Below, one piece after another: positions 1 through 11,529 of a stretch of DNA of 64,000 nucleotides. The stretch is from Lamellibrachia columna (taxonomy: Eukaryota > Annelida > Polychaeta > Sabellida > Siboglinidae), in the NCBI GenBank assembly GCA_963662155.1, contig OY759271.1:1147432-1211431 (forward strand), in the 5' to 3' direction. The stretch's first letter is position 1. Each line of letters opens with the position of its first letter. The notes below the pieces were generated by a model. It was given only the letters and a program-made list of their open reading frames with translations, was not told where the DNA came from and did no database searches. The translations under genes were made by a program, and so were the position numbers.

Positions 1-121
1 CCTTCGTCCATCCTCCCTTAGCCCACCCCTCCCTTCGTCCACCCTCCCTTCGTCCACCCTTCCCTTCGTCCAACCTCTCTTCGTCCACCCTCCCTTCGTC
101 CACCCTCCCTTCGTCCACCCC
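1..121. repeat. 16-bp minisatellite, about 7 copies
   Basis: Imperfect tandem repeats of a pyrimidine-rich 16-mer of the form CCTTCGTCCACCCTCC run from the window edge to about 121. The array probably continues to the left of the window. No coding signal is seen. Confidence 0.85.
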
Positions 122-590
122 TATGTTGTTGTTGTACGTTGTTGTTTTAGCGTGCAACATAGGGGCAACCGAAAACTGTTCTCTCCCGCTGTATGCCGGC
201 AGCAGCACGTGACTTGACGGCAGCAGTTAGACGCGTGATGTAGTACCAAGAACAGGACGCACCGTCATTTACCAAGAACTGGCTACATGCGGCTTACCAG
301 AAACAGGACGGCTTTAATTTGTGAGTTGGCGGGATCAGGAGATGATCGGAAGAGAGGAAGACCGCACTAGTCGGTAATTACGCCTTCCCGGGCGGAGTAA
401 GTAGAGCAACTGTTGTTGCGATTTTGCTGCAGGCAACAACGTGAAGCGAGTGGCCGTAGACACGACTGTCAGTTGGTGCAACTGGTGCAGAGCCGGATGC
501 GTCTGCTGCCGCCAGCCTATTGAGAACATATGGACGTTAGTGCTGACTGGTGTGGCTGAGCGAACGAATGTGTGTGCACGCGTGCGCTGC

Positions 591-624
<34 letters not shown>

Positions 625-870
625 ATATGTTATGAATAACAACATGCACGCACCAAAAGCCAATAGACGCCTTGTTATCTGTTTAGATTGTGTCCCAGGG
701 TATGGTGGCATCAGATGCTAATTGCCGAGGAGAGTTAATTAGCGCACTGCCTACTTGCCTCTCACTAATTGGATATAGCGGGTAGCCAGCCAACCAGACA
801 GGTAGCCAACGAACCGGACGACATGCGAACCAACCAATAAAACCAACCAACCAACCGGACAACATGGGAA
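122..870. other. No supported gene; short (GTGC)n tract and AACC-rich stretch
   Basis: A (GTGC)n tract lies at about 590-625. From about 780 the sequence becomes rich in AACC and CCAACCGGACA words that lead into the (CCCG)n tract. Short open frames here consist of simple repeat. Confidence 0.6.
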
Positions 871-1028
871 CCGCCCGCCCGCCCGCCCGCCCGCCCGCCC
901 GCCCGCCCGCCCGCCCGCCCGCCCGCCCGCCCGCCCGCCCGCCCGCCCGCCCGCCCGCCCGCCCGCCCGCCCGCCCGCCCGCCCGCCCGCCCGCCCGCCC
1001 GCCCGCCCGCCCGCCCGCCCGCCCGCCC
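871..1028. repeat. (CCCG)n / (GGGC)n tetranucleotide array, about 39 units
   Basis: A nearly perfect 158-bp run of CCCG on the plus strand is flanked on both sides (about 780-870 and 1,029-1,105) by related but decayed AACC and CCAACCGGACA motifs. The tract probably arose by C/G conversion and expansion of an older AACC tetranucleotide repeat. The minus strand is G-rich with regular GGG runs, so G-quadruplex formation, with an i-motif on the plus strand, is plausible. Confidence 0.95.
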
Positions 1029-1602
1029 AACCGGACAACATATAAGCTAACCAACCAACCGTGCATGTAGCCAACCAACCAGACATATAGCCAACCAACT
1101 GGAAAGACAACAAGGCAGCCAGGTTTCAGTAAGTACCAGCAGACAAAGCAGAAAGACAGACAGATATCGAGCCAGACTGGTTGACAGTCAGCAAATCGAC
1201 CAATAACAGACAGGCGGTGTGTCTGCGTGTCGACTTGAGGGCAACTGGCGACTGAATAAATCTCCGTGGACAAAACAATACTAATTTCGCCACTCGTCTG
1301 TATTGCGCACGTTTTGATTTGACAATGATAATGTGATTTTAATCGATATCTCGAACTGAGAACCATGTTTCACACGCGTAATCAGACACGGCGTCATCTT
1401 GTATGTTTTATTCCCGCCATCTCTGGCTTTCTAGTACTCCTTTCGTAGTTCAATGGTTAATTATCGTGAGGTTTCAGGAAGTCTCCTGTCGCATTTTTTC
1501 AAAAATAAAAAATGAGTGCTTGTTTTCCTATTTCATCAACTACCAAAAAGAATGTCGTGTTTCTTATCAAAGCTATATTATGTTACAATCGCTGTCTAGT
1601 TT
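1029..1602. other. No supported feature
   Basis: After the AACC-rich flank, ending about 1,105, I see unique AT-balanced sequence without a convincing reading frame. The text just before 1,603 leads directly into the 88-bp array. Confidence 0.5.
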
Positions 1603-2742
1603 CTAGTGGGAAAAGGTTCGTTCTCCACGAGACTATGAATGTTGTTGTTTGCTGTTGCTCTCCTCTTTATCGCTGTAGTCCAGGGTGAGTCTAGTGGGAA
1701 AAGGTTCGTTCTCCACGAGACTATGAATATTGTTGTTTGCTGTTGCTCTCCTCTTTATCGCTGTAGTCCAGGGTGAGTCTAGTGGGAAAAGGTTCGTTCT
1801 CCACGAGACTATGAATATTGTTGTTTGCTGTTGCTCTCCTCTTTATCGCTGTAGTCCAGGGTGAGTCTAGTGGGAAAAGGTTCGTTCTCCACGAGACTAT
1901 GAATGTTGTTGTTTGCTGTTGCTCTCCTCTTTATCGCTGTAGTCCAGGGTGAGTCTAGTGGGAAAAGGTTCGTTCTCCACGAGACTATGAATGTTGTTGT
2001 TTGCTGTTGCTCTCCTCTTTATCGCTGTAGTCCAGGGTGAGTCTAGTGGGAAAAGGTTCGTTCTCCACGAGACTATGAATATTGTTGTTTGCTGTTGCTC
2101 TCCTCTTTATCGCTGTAGTCCAGGGTGAGTCTAGTGGGAAAAGGTTCGTTCTCCACGAGACTATGAATGTTCTTGTTTGTTGTTGCTCTCCTCTTTATCG
2201 CTGTAGTCCAGGGTGAGTCTAGTGGGAAAAGGTTCGTTCTCCACGATACTATGAATGTTGTTGTTTGCTGTTGCTCTCCTCTTTATCGCTGTAGTCCAGG
2301 GTGAGTCTAGTGGGAAAAGGTTCGTTCTCCACGAGACTATGAATGTTGTTGTTTGCTGTTGCTCTCCTCTTTATCGCTGTAGTCCAGGGTGAGTCTAGTG
2401 GGAAAAGGTTCGTTCTCCACGAGACTATGAATGTTGTTGTTTGCTGTTGCTCTCCTCTTTATCGCTGTAGTCCAGGGTGAGTCTAGTGGGAAAAGGTTCG
2501 TTCTCCACGAGACTATGAATGTTGTTGTTTGCTGTTGCTCTCCTCTTTATCGCTGTAGTCCAGGGTGAGTCTAGTGGGAAAAGGTTCGTTCTCCACGAGA
2601 CTATGAATGTTGTTGTTTGTTGTTGCTCTCCTCTTTATCGCTGTAGTCCAGGGTGAGTCTAGTGGGAAAAGGTTCGTTCTCCACGAGACTATGAATGTTG
2701 TTGTTTGCTGTTGCTCTCCTCTTTATCGCTGTAGTCCAGGGT
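1603..2742 (+). repeat. 88-bp tandem array of signal-peptide/splice-donor units (13 copies)
   Basis: Units begin at 1,603, 1,691, 1,779 and so on to 2,659, exactly 88 bp apart, with very few substitutions. Read on the plus strand, each unit holds CTATGAATG followed by a frame encoding a hydrophobic leader, MLLFAVALLFIAVVQG. This is followed at once by GGTGAGT, a near-consensus 5' splice donor, in copies 1-12. Ten of 13 copies keep the leader ATG; copies 2, 3 and 6 have ATA. Changes inside the leader are conservative (A to V in two copies, L to F in one). If not spliced, the frame continues as GESSGKRFVLHET and then runs into the next unit's other frame, stopping at the next TGA, about 45 codons in all. 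The unit therefore looks like a duplicated first exon plus intron start rather than random minisatellite. Whether any copy is transcribed cannot be told from sequence. Confidence 0.9.
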
Positions 2743-2817
2743 GCGGCTGGCACCGATACCGGACGTCGATTTTTGCTTCCTCTTCATCGTCCAGAGATTA
2801 CAAAAGTAGTGTATTAG
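2695..2817 (+). CDS. Candidate 40-residue secreted peptide (last unit of the 88-bp array)
   Basis: The ATG at 2,695 in copy 13 opens a 40-codon frame ending with TAG at 2,815-2,817. Residues 1-16 are the same hydrophobic leader as in the array (one basic-free stretch of L, F, A, V and I), with small residues G-A-A-G at 16-19 that would suit signal peptidase. The remainder contains TGRRFLLPLH with a dibasic pair. Copy 13 lacks the GTGAGT donor of the other copies, so the frame is continuous. The array read-through segment SGKRFVLHE and this tail TGRRFLLPLHRPE align as [ST]-G-[KR]-R-F-[VL]-L, which suggests common coding ancestry. I do not recognise the family. It could equally be the first exon of a longer gene or a relic. 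The start context is weak, and an upstream ATG at 2,691 in another frame competes with it. Confidence 0.35.
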   Translation: MLLFAVALLFIAVVQGAAGTDTGRRFLLPLHRPEITKVVY

Positions 2818-2879
2818 TTGACGCATTAGTAGCATTATTAGTGTAGATTGTGAAATACATATAATTCAAGGTTTTTTTT

Positions 2880-2883
2880 GTGC

Positions 2884-2914
<31 letters not shown>

Positions 2915-2918
2915 TGTG
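2880..2918. repeat. (GTGC)n tetranucleotide tract
   Basis: Short perfect GTGC run following a poly-T stretch. The same tetranucleotide recurs at about 600, 9,390, 10,110 (as CACG), 29,980 and 50,215. Confidence 0.9.
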
Positions 2919-2919
2919 A

Positions 2920-5069
2920 ACACGTACTTGTAGGTTCGTGCATTCGGCATATTCGCTAGCTCTGTCACGGGTACAAATAATGCAAACAACGTTCAACTTA
3001 TCAACAACACCCGTTGCATTTGATTTACTACTACTGCTTTTCTTTACTCTAACCAGTAGTGCACCTGGCTGATTCTTCGATACACGTGATCCATTCACGA
3101 AACTATGATGTTCGGGTGATCCTCGCTGATATATATTGTTCAAGATGCAGTCCGTGGAAACGAAGCTCATCCAACCGATGTTGCCGTTGAGGACAACAAT
3201 GTTACTACTGCGGAATCGCTGTGATCAACCAAGCATGTACGCCATATTCACCGTAATTGCATTGGGATGTGTTGCTTAATGTTGCATCACATTTGCCTTT
3301 ACGAAGACTCAGAATCAACTGAATCAATCAGTAATTAGCAGACCCCAGTTCACAGTGAAAGACTGGTGGTGGTTTGCACAAGCGATGGAGCTATCTATTT
3401 ATTCTCGTTTCGAAGTTGGACATTTTATTTGAATTTGTTCTGGCTGATATTCCACTCTGGTATAGTTCGTACAAAGCGTGATGGAAGGGATTGTATTTAT
3501 ACTGATTTTCTTGTCTCCACTCGTTACAGTGTGATCCTGTTATACCGCCGTAGGGCCATACACTACATAATGAAAGACGACTAGCAGTGAATGGCTTCCT
3601 TTACTCGAGACGGGGAATCTTAGATACAAGAAGTCTAGAGATATATCGACACTGTGCAACAAGTAGGCGTACATGGAAGGCTTGATTTCCAATATTATGC
3701 TGAAACATACTGGGTTTGTTTGTGGGGGCGTTACTGGCGTCTTGGTTACTTTCTGGAAATCTAGCCTTTCGTGACTGTTTAAAATGTGAAGAATGTTCGG
3801 TGTTGCAGCTCACAGCTCAATCTGTACTGGATCGTGAGCGTGCGTGCGTGCTTGCTTGCGTGCATGTTTGTGTTTGTTCCTGCATCCACCACTTGGAAAC
3901 AAGAAAACGTATTTGCATATCGACCACATTCGTGTTTAATATCTGTGGCAAACGAATAGGTCCGTGTGTCTTAATGACACTCTGCAAACCGCAGCTGGAA
4001 ATTAACGCGCAATGTATCGACAATAAAAATATAAGCTACTGCTGCGATATATTTCCTACAACCCGGTGCTTACCGGTGTGTGGCGACGATCCTGGATGTC
4101 GTGTGGTGTTTGAATGAGTACAACCGCAACGTCATTAATCAATTAGTGTTGCAATATTAGAAAACGCCTGAAGAGGGAAGATGTGCTTAAACGTATGCTT
4201 GCTGCCATGTAGTCAGCCATATTGGCCGCCATATTGGATGTCACCAAGATGACAGTGAGTCAACGTCGCTAAATCCTTACGAGACATCCGAGATCAAGTA
4301 AGCATTTAATCAGGAAGTGGATATATCCATATTACTTTCATGTTTGTTGGACATGTTTGGTCGCTACGACAAACGACACAGATGCCGCATGTGTTTTGTA
4401 GGTTACACACTGTCTCGCTGTCGCATGACTAAGTGTGTTTAACACACGCTGTAGCCACAGCCTGTTGCATTTCATTATACTAAAACGATGTCTCAGAGTA
4501 CCTGTTTCTGGAGCCTGTGTAATGATCTGGGATGGTTTCATTATAAGCCAAAGATAACATTGCATACACTTTCACCTCAAGAATAGGACTAATCTAGTAA
4601 CTAAACCGATTAGTACGTTGGAAGCCTGCAACAGTCGGTGCTGGTGAAATATATTGAATACGTTTCTGGGGGATACGTATGTAAGTGCAAAAAGCTCTCT
4701 GACCGTTGGTGAAACGACACGTTGGAAGGTAAGAAAAGAAAGGTAAGTAACCGAAAGATCAGCCTCTCGTCTATTGGCTGGCCTATTCATAGAAGTTCTG
4801 CTTCATTATCGTCAGTGTCATCGGCGGCATCACGGCCTTCGTCATCATTACGATGTTACCATTATGATAGTTTAAAGAAAGGTCACAACCGTGGCGTAAA
4901 AGCATGTTTCCAAGTCATAAGTCACTGTGGTTACGACGTTGCCCTGTTGTGCAGCGTAACGACATTTTCCTGATGATAAAAACATAACGGCATCTCCCTG
5001 ACGTTGAAGAGAAAACATGATTAGGTTTTTTCCCGGAGGCTGAATTTTAAATAATTCGACATTCGGCGC
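2920..5069. other. No supported gene; probable intron or intergenic DNA
   Basis: I see no convincing exon. A 133-codon plus-strand frame at 3,716-4,117 contains a Cys-rich segment and a short GTGC stretch but has no recognisable domain. The last 1 kb lies downstream of the 5,076 splice donor of the minus-strand receptor gene, so at least part of this region is likely its first intron. Confidence 0.4.
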
Positions 5070-5075
5070 ACTTAC

Positions 5076-5881
5076 TTGAAAGAGAGCGTGTTGAGACGGT
5101 TACAGCCGAAGAACGGCACCGAGTATGTGACAACCCAGGCGCGGGCGCCGTCACAGTCGACATAGGGCTGAGTCCATTTGCCCTGTCGCGTCGTCGTCAC
5201 GACGGTTGACACGTTCATCCTTCGCGTCGACTCCATCTGCCTCTTACACACATCTTTGTGTTGCCATAGCAACTGCGAGTAATCGGCGCTGCGCTGCGTC
5301 AGGAACCAGCGAAAAGCGTCGGAGTCGTTCAGTGCTCGCTTGCCCTTCGACACGACCTCGAGGTTCTTCGCATAATACTTCCCGTTGTGCGCGTAGACGT
5401 AGGGACAGAATTGGCGCCGTTCGTCGGCCGAATACTGGCCGACGTCGAATGCGATGGCACTTCCGTAGACGACACCGCGTCCGCCCTGCACCGTCGCCCG
5501 GGCGAGCGAATAGTAAAACGCGTCGTTGTAGGCGCTGCTCTGCGCCGGGCCGCGTGCGACGCTGAACAGGTTGTTGAAGACGTTAGCAGTCCGGACGGCT
5601 ACCGACTCCTCGTCGGCGAACCGTCCGTACGCCTGGTCGGGCAGCGCATAGCCAAACTGTGAGAGGTGCGCGCTCGAGCAGTTGGCAGCGTCCGGACGGG
5701 TGTATTCGATATATTCCAGAACGGCGGTGGTCGGGTCTAGTCTCGCCAACTCGAGCAGCACCTGTACGTACCTGGGTCGGGGTGCATTCTCCGGGCGGGG
5801 GACGCGCGGAGAGGCTGGGGTCGCGCCGAGCACGAGCGAGAAGTAGACGAGCAGGCCGAAGAAGGCGTCGGCCATATCCAT
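5076..5881 (-). CDS. GPR158/GPR179/smog-like orphan GPCR, first coding exon (extracellular Cache-like region)
   Basis: The minus-strand frame starts at ATG 5,881 and runs 268 codons plus two bases to a consensus donor (AA|GTAAGT, intron from 5,075); the TAA just after is intronic. Residues 1-23 (MDMADAFFGLLVYFSLVLGA...) form a signal peptide. Residues about 35-259 resemble the N-terminal Cache-type ectodomain of the class C orphan receptors GPR158/GPR179 and Drosophila smog. The similarity is judged by eye from the blocks TANVFNNLFS (98-107), DAFYYSLARATVQG (120-133), AIAFDVGQYS, FCPYVY, and the C-terminal block KWTQPYVDCDG...WVVTYSVPFFG (235-259). Cysteines are at 68, 159, 212, 243 and 260, and N-glycosylation sequons at 67, 185 and 223. 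The seven-helix part must lie on later exons beyond 5,069; I did not find them in the window. Human GPR158 is known as a glycine-responsive receptor coupled to an RGS7-Gbeta5 complex, but ligand and coupling here are unknown. The second ATG, two codons in, is an alternative start. Confidence 0.7.
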
Positions 5882-6490
5882 ATTGGCGTGAATGTCGGCC
5901 GCAATAGTACTGCGACAGCAGCACCGTCAGCGACGTTCTCAGAATATCGTGTGTTGTCGATGGCTGCAGTGGCGGCGGCGGCGGCGGCGGTGGCAGCACG
6001 ACCGGATCAATATTGCCAAGAAATCCTTCAGCAGCGCTGCTCATGTTACATCAAAGTCTAAATGTTCAACCGGCGCCAAACATGTCGTCGACGTCGTCAT
6101 AGAAGCGACGTCTGCGACCACGGCGACGACGACGACAACTGGACGCCGTGGTCCGGGAGGCGGCGGTGGCGACGACAGCGATTCCCGGCTAGAACGCGGA
6201 CGACGGCGACGTCGACGACACAGACAAAACTAGCTCCGGTTCGACTCGCGTTTCTGTAGCCGGGGCGGCTTGTAGCGTATCACACAGTCAATTACAGCTC
6301 GCCTGGCGGCGGCGGCGGTGGCGTCGGTTGTGGCGGTGGCGGTGGCCCCCGAGATCTGTCATTACAGCAAAGCGAACGGACGCCGCATCCCATCGATGCT
6401 GACTCGCTGTAGTCGGCAGCTTCTGCATTCCACGCACGCGTACAACGCCGCTTCCCGATCGCCCTTCCCTAGTCGCGAACGGCACAATTA
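5882..6490 (-). promoter_or_regulatory. GC-rich 5' flank / probable CpG-island promoter of the receptor gene
   Basis: The 600 bp upstream of the receptor start are strongly GC- and CpG-rich with short GGC/GTC triplet runs (about 5,965-5,990, 6,120-6,180 and 6,305-6,345). The composition drops sharply outside about 5,080-6,480. This fits a CpG-island type promoter and 5' UTR, but no TATA box or initiator can be fixed from sequence. Confidence 0.4.
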
Positions 6491-6504
6491 AATAAATTAG
6501 CGTG

Positions 6505-6980
6505 TCGATGGCGGGGCTGTGTTAGTGTGTCTCGGTGGCGTGGATGCGTTAGTGTGTCTTGATGGCGGGCTGTGTTAGCGTGTCTTGATGGCGGACTGTG
6601 TTAGCGTGTCGTGTTGGCGGGTTGTGTTAGTGTGTCTCGATGGCTGGATTGTGTTAGTGTGTCTTGATTGCGGGCTGTGTTAGTGTGTCGAAGCAGGGAT
6701 GTGTTAGTGTGTCTTGATGGCGGGCTGTGTTAGTGTGTCTCGATGGCGGGATGTATTAGTATTTCTCGATGGCTGGGCTGTGTTAGTGTGGCTTGATGGT
6801 CGGCTGTGTTAGTGTGTCGAAGCGGGGATGTGTTAGTGTGTCGATGGCTGTGTTAGTGCGTTGATAGCGGGGATGTGTCAGTGTGTCGATGGCTGTGTTA
6901 GTGAATGTGTTAGCGTGTGTTGGTGGTTGTGTTTGCGTGTGCCATTGCTTGCGTTAGCGTGTGTCAGCGAATGCGTTAGT
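6505..6980. repeat. Degenerate 26-27-bp minisatellite
   Basis: About 15 imperfect copies of TGTGTTAGTGTGTCTTGATG plus a short GGCGGGC segment. The right end (6,840-6,980) is more decayed, keeping only GTGTTAG and GTGTGTCGATGG words. Confidence 0.8.
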
Positions 6981-9239
6981 AAGATGAGTATACATGCTTT
7001 GATGCGTTTCGGGGATTGGGTACAGCTATAACAACTAATGTGAAATGACGACTGCAGTGCTAATCTGCCCGCAGGGCCTGCACTCAACCACCAACAGCAA
7101 CCGCCATTTCTGACCAAGTTGTCAGCGCTGGACAGTCACTGTGGCATTTTAACGGTGGCGGCCGAGGCGCCGTTTACGTAAGGGATGATGCTGCAGCACT
7201 GTTGTCTTTACGCCAGCCGTCGGTCGCCAGCCGTCTCACTCGTCCATTTTGTTACTACATCCGAATAATACATTTGCATATTGCATCAATGACGGCCCGA
7301 TGGAGGTGGGGCGGAAACGGAGTGTTCGCTGTTACAATGACGACCACACTCGCCGCGTCTGTTTCCGTTGACGCCGTGCGCATGCGCAGACGTGGTCTTG
7401 AAGCGCGCTTTTGTCAGAACAGTGTGACGTCTGACCCGCAGTGCCTGCTACACACCTACTGCCGTAGGAAAGACACCCACATTTCAAACGAAAGGCGATG
7501 ATCCTGCGAGAACTCATTCGTCTGGGACATTTAGGACATTATTAAGATGCAATAAACACGTATGTAGTGTATGTAATCATTGTTATACTTATATCACTAA
7601 AGTTACTTGACAATAAAGATGCAGATATATAGAACGTTTTGTGATGAATACCATAACATCACGTGATGTTCTGCGCGTAGATTTTTGACAGTATCTTTCA
7701 TTATTAGACGATAAACTCATCATAATAAGTTATTTTGAGCACAGTTCCACCGTGTTTATAAATTATAATATATTTATTTATTTAAATTGATTGTACAGCA
7801 TTGCACATTACTGTATGACACTAATGATTATGTTATTTTAATATGAATGAATATTTATAAAATACCTGTATGGTCAGTAAACTAAAATAAAAAATGCCTG
7901 TGGCATTCCTGTTAGACAGCTTGTTACAAAGAGAAGACGCCTACATTATGTTTCTTTGGCGTCATAAGAGTTACATTTGAAACGACCCCGCATCACCAAA
8001 GACAAATTGCATGCCACACGTGTTACTGTTTTGCTATTCTCAACAAAATAAAACTTCAGATTCCATTGAGCAGAAACTACACGCATGGGGATCGTAAAAT
8101 GCGTGTCGTAAACAGCCAATAAGTAGCTCGAGCAGAGGAGATGCAAGGCAGTTTTATTTTGTGTCTTGGCACCAGCATGCAGTAGCGCTTTCGTCAAACC
8201 TTACAATTTTGTTTTCGAAAAAATCAACATGGATAATGCTGTCTGTCGTTTGTCGGCCAAAACAGATTATGTCTGCATACGCAGGGGATCCTTTCGACGC
8301 GGATAAGCCCGCCTACATCCAGCCAGCAACCTAACCAGTGTAACATTATTAGTATATCACCGGCCCGGAAGTGAAATCATATCTGTCTCCTGCACATAAT
8401 CGCTGCAACCATACGAGAAGGGACACAGCCACGTCGCGTGGATCCAGGGCGCGGCTACACTGCGCATACGGCGACACATTGTCGGGCTTATTCCCACGCA
8501 GTGCACTTTCTTTATTGCGGAGTCCGACCGGTTAATGCGTAATATCAGGTGATTGTACCGGATGTGTTCAGCCTGAATGCGGTAATCAATCACAGTTTTG
8601 TGTTAAGGACGCGTAGTCTGATTTTTTAAATCGTAAAATCATGGTATACAGTATAAACCATGTCTGTTCTGGCATCTGGACCGCTGAAATGTGTTTTAAT
8701 TAACTACAGTGTGTTAATATAATTTGACCGTTATTTGATTAATTTGAGTGCTTCGACCCGAATATCATGTTTACATAGCATGCTGAACCTCAAGGTCAAT
8801 ATTTTTAAACAGAAAACGGTAAACTTATATTTAAAAATTGTGGTTCATTCAAACATATTTGAGCGGTCAAGCTGTTAAAATATAGATAAACCTTTGTTGT
8901 TTATACAATAAAACATGATTTGACAATAACAATGACCAGACTATGCACCTTTAAACTCCGCCTTCTGTCCATGTGGCGTTATTGGATACAAACAGATGTT
9001 CACGGTATGTACTTAAAAGTGTTCAAAATGTTGTTGTAGACGGATACGTTAACATAAACTATGTTATCATAATAATTATGTTTATGTATACATGGCATTA
9101 GGTAATATATTTGTTTAGTTGTTTTTTTTTATGAAAACGCATATATTCTACATTAAATGGCAATAACGCTAGGTAAAGGTACCATCGTATCGCGTGGTTG
9201 GTCACTTGTGAACCGTCTTCACTTGCAGGTTACTAAGAC
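6981..9239. other. No supported gene
   Basis: A GC-richer block at about 7,100-7,500 holds a 99-codon plus-strand frame (7,202-7,501) followed by AATAAA at about 7,550, but the frame shows no recognisable domain or splice signal. About 7,560-9,150 is AT-rich unique sequence in which I see nothing. Confidence 0.4.
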
Positions 9240-9372
9240 GTGTGTATGTATGTATGTATGTATGTATGTATGTATGTATGTATGTATGTATGTATGTATG
9301 TATGTATGTATGTATGTATGTATGTATGTATGTATGTATGTATGCATGCGTGTATGTATGAATGCATCTGTG

Positions 9373-9404
<32 letters not shown>

Positions 9405-9416
9405 TGCGTGCGTGAG

Positions 9417-9499
<83 letters not shown>

Positions 9500-9502
9500 A
9501 TG
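9240..9502. repeat. Compound microsatellite (TGTA)n-(TG)n-(GTGC)n
   Basis: About 105 bp of TGTA, then a short TG run, then about 115 bp of GTGC with one GAGTG interruption near 9,413. The three motifs differ by single substitutions, as expected for stepwise motif conversion within one locus. All open frames here are repeat artefacts. Confidence 0.95.
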
Positions 9503-10110
9503 TATCCGTACATCATCAGCGTTTGGGACCACAGTGTAACTCACATGTGGTAATTCTCCCATAGCGTTGCGTGTACGATCAATCTCCACCAAACATATGC
9601 CTCTCTGGTCAAGAACACTCCATCTTTGTCAATGAACAGCGCATGGGCACATCAACATGCCTGCGAGAACTGCACATAATATCACGGTAGGGTTATGACC
9701 CAAGATACCTCATAAATCTCGTACAGTGTCCGCGAAAGCTATTGACTTAGCTAATGTGAGCGACGGCATGCGAGTTTGGCCCCATTTGTCACTTGATTGA
9801 GGTAACTGGCAGCGGCAGCTGAACTCACCGTGACAAAACAATCCAACAATCGTTGAGCATTGCACGTTACATGTCGATCCTGGCAGATCTGTTCCTGCAA
9901 ACACAAGTTCAACTTATCTCGGATGCTTTCAGCCACACTGCTATTACTGCGCCAAACGCTGTTCATTTTTGTTGCCAAACAATCCAACAATGTCGAACAT
10001 TGCCAAGAACTCATTTTCTTAGTTGAGCGACGGAGGCAATGTGGACTGAACGAAATTCAAATGGTGGCAAAGTGCATACATAACAAGCACAAAAGTACGC
10101 ATAAAACCAC
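9503..10110. other. No supported gene
   Basis: Unique sequence. Related words such as CAAAACAATCCAACAATCGTTGAGCATTG (as AACAATCCAACAAT) occur twice, at about 9,837 and 9,977, in direct orientation. No coding call is made. Confidence 0.4.
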
Positions 10111-10608
<498 letters not shown>

Positions 10609-11149
10609 GGCTTAGTGGAAACTATATACCACTTTTCTGTATCAAAGCATGCCTGTCCCGTTTTAGAGATAACCTCTCCTAAGCAAGAAAAGGAACGGTC
10701 GTAAAACATCAGCCAACCAATATGACAACCAAATTGACCGCAAGCAAAACATAGCTTTTTGGTTTAACCTGTAGTCGCTAGGGAGCGGCACTAGTATTTA
10801 CGTTAACTGTTCGTTCTTTGTTGCGCGTGATACCATTCGTCGATGAAACCAAGTGCGTGAAATAGCTTTTCAATATTTCTACAACTGCGAACAGTATATA
10901 TCACTAGCTATGCATACATACCCAGGCTCTTTGCTTTCATACACAGGGGAAGAAATGCAAATTCAAATTGGTTTACAGTTTTAGATTCAATAACGTATAC
11001 CCTGCTTCGTATTTATCTAGCAATGTTTTTAGAAGTAATGTAGCATTTAATAGACAACGCAGCTATTTATCGAAAGTCCCGTTGTTTTGTTTCTTTTGTG
11101 ATTAACATTCACATCGCATAAGTGCTTTCATACTTTTAAAATCGGGTGA
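10609..11149. other. No supported feature
   Basis: Unique AT-rich sequence without a convincing reading frame or repeat. Confidence 0.4.
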
Positions 11150-11525
11150 TTTTGAACAAGATTGAACAAGATCCACAGAAAAACACACAGTTGCCTTGTG
11201 GACAAGGAAGCCATTGACTTATCGAAAGTCCAACAACTTTTTATCTATCTATTTTACACGTCTTTCTGAGATATTTGTCAATCTTGTTTTTAAACACATT
11301 CACGCTGCTATCATTTACACAATCTGTAGATAATTTATTCCATTCATTTATTGTCCTCTGTGCGAATGATACTTTCTGATATCCGATCTACACCGATCCT
11401 CCAACCTTATTCCGTGTCCTCTGGTTCTACTATCTTTCTTAAGTGAGAAAAACAATTTCTGCCAATATTTTCATACCCATTCAATATCTTAAAACTCCAA
11501 TTTAATTTCCTCTTGGTTTCTGGGG
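11150..11525 (-). mobile_element. CR1/jockey-like LINE, 3' fragment
   Basis: On the minus strand this matches the 3' end of the LINE family seen repeatedly in the window. The coding part includes SFKILNGYENIGRN, comparable with the FKILNGYENID-type segment after the reverse transcriptase. The non-coding end ends in a word related to AACAAGATCC...CTTG, shared with the copies ending near 22,835 and 45,795. It is 5'-truncated, as is usual for LINEs, and carries frame breaks, so it is dead. Confidence 0.7.
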
Positions 11526-11529
11526 ATGC

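Noticed and set aside
5206..5907. Plus-strand and second minus-strand frames overlapping the receptor exon
   Set aside because: Shadow frames of a GC-rich coding exon; only the 5,881-5,076 frame has a signal peptide, conserved blocks and a matching splice donor.
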